DNA from: an uncultured Bacteroidales bacterium
Lineage (GTDB): Bacteria; Bacteroidota; Bacteroidia; Bacteroidales; Marinilabiliaceae
Assembly (NCBI GenBank): GCA_937892255.1
Contig: CALAUL010000016.1
Coordinates: forward strand, 28,873-92,872
Length of the DNA stretch: 64,000 nt
Direction: 5' to 3'
Of the stretch, positions 62,937 through 64,000 are shown piece after piece. Each line of letters begins with the position of its first letter. Position 1 is the stretch's first letter. Both the position numbers and the translations under genes were made by a program. The notes below the pieces were generated by a model. It was not told where the DNA came from. It saw only the letters and a list, made by a program, of their open reading frames with translations, and did no database searches.

Positions 62937-63067
62937 TGTCCGCTGTGCGCGGGGCACATACTTTTTTTGTGCGGACAGTCCCGCCTGTGTCTGAGCGAAG
63001 CGAAGAAAATGTAGGCAAAAAGAGTTTTCTTTTTTATTTATCCACTGTGCGTGGGGCACTCACTTTT
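62937..63067 (+). repeat. ~130-bp direct repeat, copy 2
   Basis: Second copy of the repeat at 62618-62749. Differences include C/T changes in the CCTGTGTCTGAG part and a one-base length change near the T run. It runs into the hairpin at 63062. Confidence 0.9.
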
Positions 63068-63085
63068 CTGTGCAAACAGAAAAGT
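63062..63085. repeat. Perfect 10-bp palindromic hairpin
   Basis: ACTTTTCTGT pairs with ACAGAAAAGT around GCAA. Sequence of this type (AAAAGTAAGCAAAAG after the hairpin) recurs between genes in Bacteroidales genomes, to my recollection. Confidence 0.8.
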
Positions 63086-63129
63086 AAGCAAAAGAATTGC
63101 CGCACGGACGCCCTTTAGCTAAAAATTGA

Positions 63130-63197
63130 CTCCAAAATGCTAAACTCGTCAAACTCGCTACGCTCAGACAGTGCCGAGTTCTTAACGCATTTTGAAG
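63130..63197. repeat. Imperfect inverted repeat next to the 68-bp arm
   Basis: CTCCAAAATGCTAAACTCG (63130-63148) faces CGAGTTCTTAACGCATTTTG (63175-63194, continuing GAAG). The arms pair over AAAATGC/GCATTTT and ACTCG/CGAGT with small bulges. Probably part of the same dispersed intergenic repeat. Confidence 0.65.
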
Positions 63198-63262
63198 CCA
63201 ATTTTCTTCACGCACAGGGCTGAAAGGTGCGGAGGCAGTTACCAAGTAGGGCTGTTGGTGTT
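63195..63262 (+). repeat. 68-bp inverted repeat, left arm
   Basis: The reverse complement is at 63933-64000, with four mismatches (two GC/AA dinucleotide changes). The left arm starts AAGCCAATTTTCTTCACGCA. Homology probably extends left of 63195, but the right copy is cut by the window end, so the full length is unknown. Confidence 0.93.
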
Positions 63263-63273
63263 AGTGTCGGGAG

Positions 63274-63515
63274 ATTGAAGGGTTATTGAATTGGAATTGA
63301 ATGGGGTTTGAGTAGGATTTGAATAGGTGTTAAATGGAAATTCAATAGAGCATGAATAGGATTTGGGTAGAGATAAAGAGGAAACTGAATAGGGTTTAAA
63401 TGGTGATTGAATAGAAATTGAATGGAAATTAAATGGTGACTGAATAGGGATTGAATAGTATTTGAATGGGGTTTGGTTAGAGATAAAATGGAAATTCAAA
63501 AGGGCTTAAATGGCA
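63274..63515 (+). repeat. Degenerate tandem array, 22 units of exactly 11 bp
   Basis: 22 consecutive units without a single insertion or deletion, consensus close to ATTGAATRGRR (for example ATTGAATAGAA, ATTGAATGGAA, ATTAAATGGTG, ACTGAATAGGG). The top strand has almost no C. Units diverge by substitution only, so the period is kept while the sequence is not. 11 bp is near one helical turn, which places the A/T-rich halves on one face of the DNA. The minus strand is open for 86 codons, but this follows from composition. Confidence 0.93.
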
Positions 63516-63722
63516 ATTTCTAAAACTTCCACATCTTCAAGCCCCAACCCAAAAGGTCAAAAGCCAACAGCCGAGATTACACCCCTCTACACTCGTCTAT
63601 CTATACTAACTCCAACATATACGCCCATATTGTTTTATTTAATAATCTACTTCATCATTTTATTATCCAATAACACACCACGTATTTCTATATTTTCGCC
63701 AATGGTTTTACACACTATCCAC
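63516..63722. other. Spacer between the two 11-bp arrays
   Basis: 207 bp, A+T-rich and G-poor on the top strand. A weak open frame (63510-63752 +) has no family sequence and is low in complexity. No clear 11-bp phase could be followed through it. Confidence 0.5.
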
Positions 63723-63942
63723 CAACACAAAACCCTTAATATTCCTACATAAAACCAATATTATCCCACATCACCCCCAACACACCACACCCATCACACA
63801 ACCGACATACACCCAATTTACCAACATAAAACCCCAATTATCCCCACGCCAACCCATTAATTCCCCCGACAATACACAACACAAAACCCAATAATTCAAC
63901 AAACAAACCACCCATTCGCCCCAAAATATCCCAACACCAACA
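63723..63942 (+). repeat. Second degenerate 11-bp array, opposite strand bias
   Basis: About 20 units of 11 bp in register, for example CAACACAAAAC at 63723 and 63877, CAACATAAAAC at 63822, CTACATAAAAC at 63745, and CAATATTATCC/CCCAATTATCC/CCAAAATATCC. Here the top strand has almost no G, the reverse of the first array. The last unit runs into the right arm of the inverted repeat. Confidence 0.8.
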
Positions 63943-64000
63943 GCTTTACTTGGTAACTTTCTCCGCACCTTTCAGCCCTGTGCGTGAAGAAAATTGGCTT
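63933..64000 (-). repeat. 68-bp inverted repeat, right arm (truncated by window end)
   Basis: Reverse complement of 63195-63262 with four mismatches. The match is still running at base 64000, so the arm is longer than shown. Confidence 0.93.

Noticed and set aside
62513..63059. Two similar minus-strand open frames (62513-62740 and 62757-63059) with a shared EKxIxDVAH peptide
   Set aside because: Both lie wholly on the duplicated non-coding repeats, so their similarity is explained by the DNA repeat. Differences between copies change residues freely, and no promoter or signal is seen.
62618..63067. The 130-bp repeats as an insertion sequence
   Set aside because: No transposase frame and no clear terminal inverted repeats or target duplications can be seen.
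63239..63499. 86-codon minus-strand open frame over the first 11-bp array
   Set aside because: The array has no sequence that gives stops on that strand, so the open frame follows from composition; the 11-residue peptide period is just three 11-bp units.
63274..63942. 11-bp arrays as a CRISPR array
   Set aside because: Units are directly adjacent, far too short and without spacers; no cas gene is in the window.
63510..63968. Small open frames 63510-63752 (+) and 63771-63968 (-)
   Set aside because: Low-complexity Thr/Pro/Ile or Trp/Gly/Val-rich peptides produced by biased base composition; no start signals or family match.

Overview
The window is a 64-kb piece of a chromosome from a member of the Bacteroidota, most probably order Bacteroidales. 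I base this on gene order (murC-ftsQ-ftsA-ftsZ followed by a YqeY protein; tuf, tRNA-Trp, secE, nusG, rplKAJL, rpoBC), on families typical of the phylum (DUF3127, DUF4924, DUF1987/SiaC, OstA-like, calycin-like lipoproteins, TonB-dependent receptors with a carboxypeptidase-regulatory-like domain), on the absence of consistent Shine-Dalgarno sequences, and on promoters of the TTTG / TAnnTTTG type with 18-21 bp spacing. I cannot name the species.

Layout. 1-4.9 kb: end of murC and the division genes ftsQ, ftsA and ftsZ, then yqeY, a cyclophilin and a DUF3127 protein with an SSB-like tail. 5.5-10.2 kb: envelope lipoproteins, a secreted EEP-family phosphodiesterase and an unknown protein. 10.2-13.8 kb (minus strand): an MBL hydrolase and a tightly overlapping cvfB-rlmN-lipoprotein set. 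13.9-26.3 kb: a CysZ-like membrane protein, a SurA/OstA outer-membrane biogenesis group, purB, an MsbA-like exporter, DUF2059, two adjacent SiaC paralogues, miaB and an acyltransferase. 26.3-37.4 kb: a TonB-dependent receptor, DUF4924, a probably very highly expressed TPR/OmpA-like lipoprotein, an SRPBCC protein, a NamZ-NagZ fusion enzyme, a sodium-coupled transporter and a helix-hairpin-helix protein.

37.5-51.8 kb is the translation/transcription core (rpsU, xerC-like, hpf, tuf, tRNA-Trp, secE, nusG, rplKAJL, rpoB, rpoC). 51.9-54.4 kb holds fur, purA and a 5-formyl-THF cyclo-ligase. 54.4-58.7 kb is a minus-strand run: a PASTA protein, rluD-like, ddl, pth and an S4 protein, plus rpmH from its own promoter. 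58.9-62.3 kb holds an acidic hypothetical protein and a calycin-like lipoprotein/TonB receptor pair that looks richer in G+C. 62.3-64.0 kb has no credible gene. It is a dense repeat region: two ~130-bp direct repeats, a short repeated unit, hairpins, a 68-bp inverted repeat whose right arm is cut by the window end, and two degenerate tandem arrays with an exact 11-bp period and opposite G/C strand bias.

Most of the window is conserved housekeeping sequence. The points most worth a second look are the NamZ-NagZ fusion, the divergent FtsZ with a changed T7 loop, the SSB-tipped DUF3127 protein, the SiaC tandem pair, the highly expressed lipoprotein, and the 11-bp arrays inside the terminal inverted repeat.
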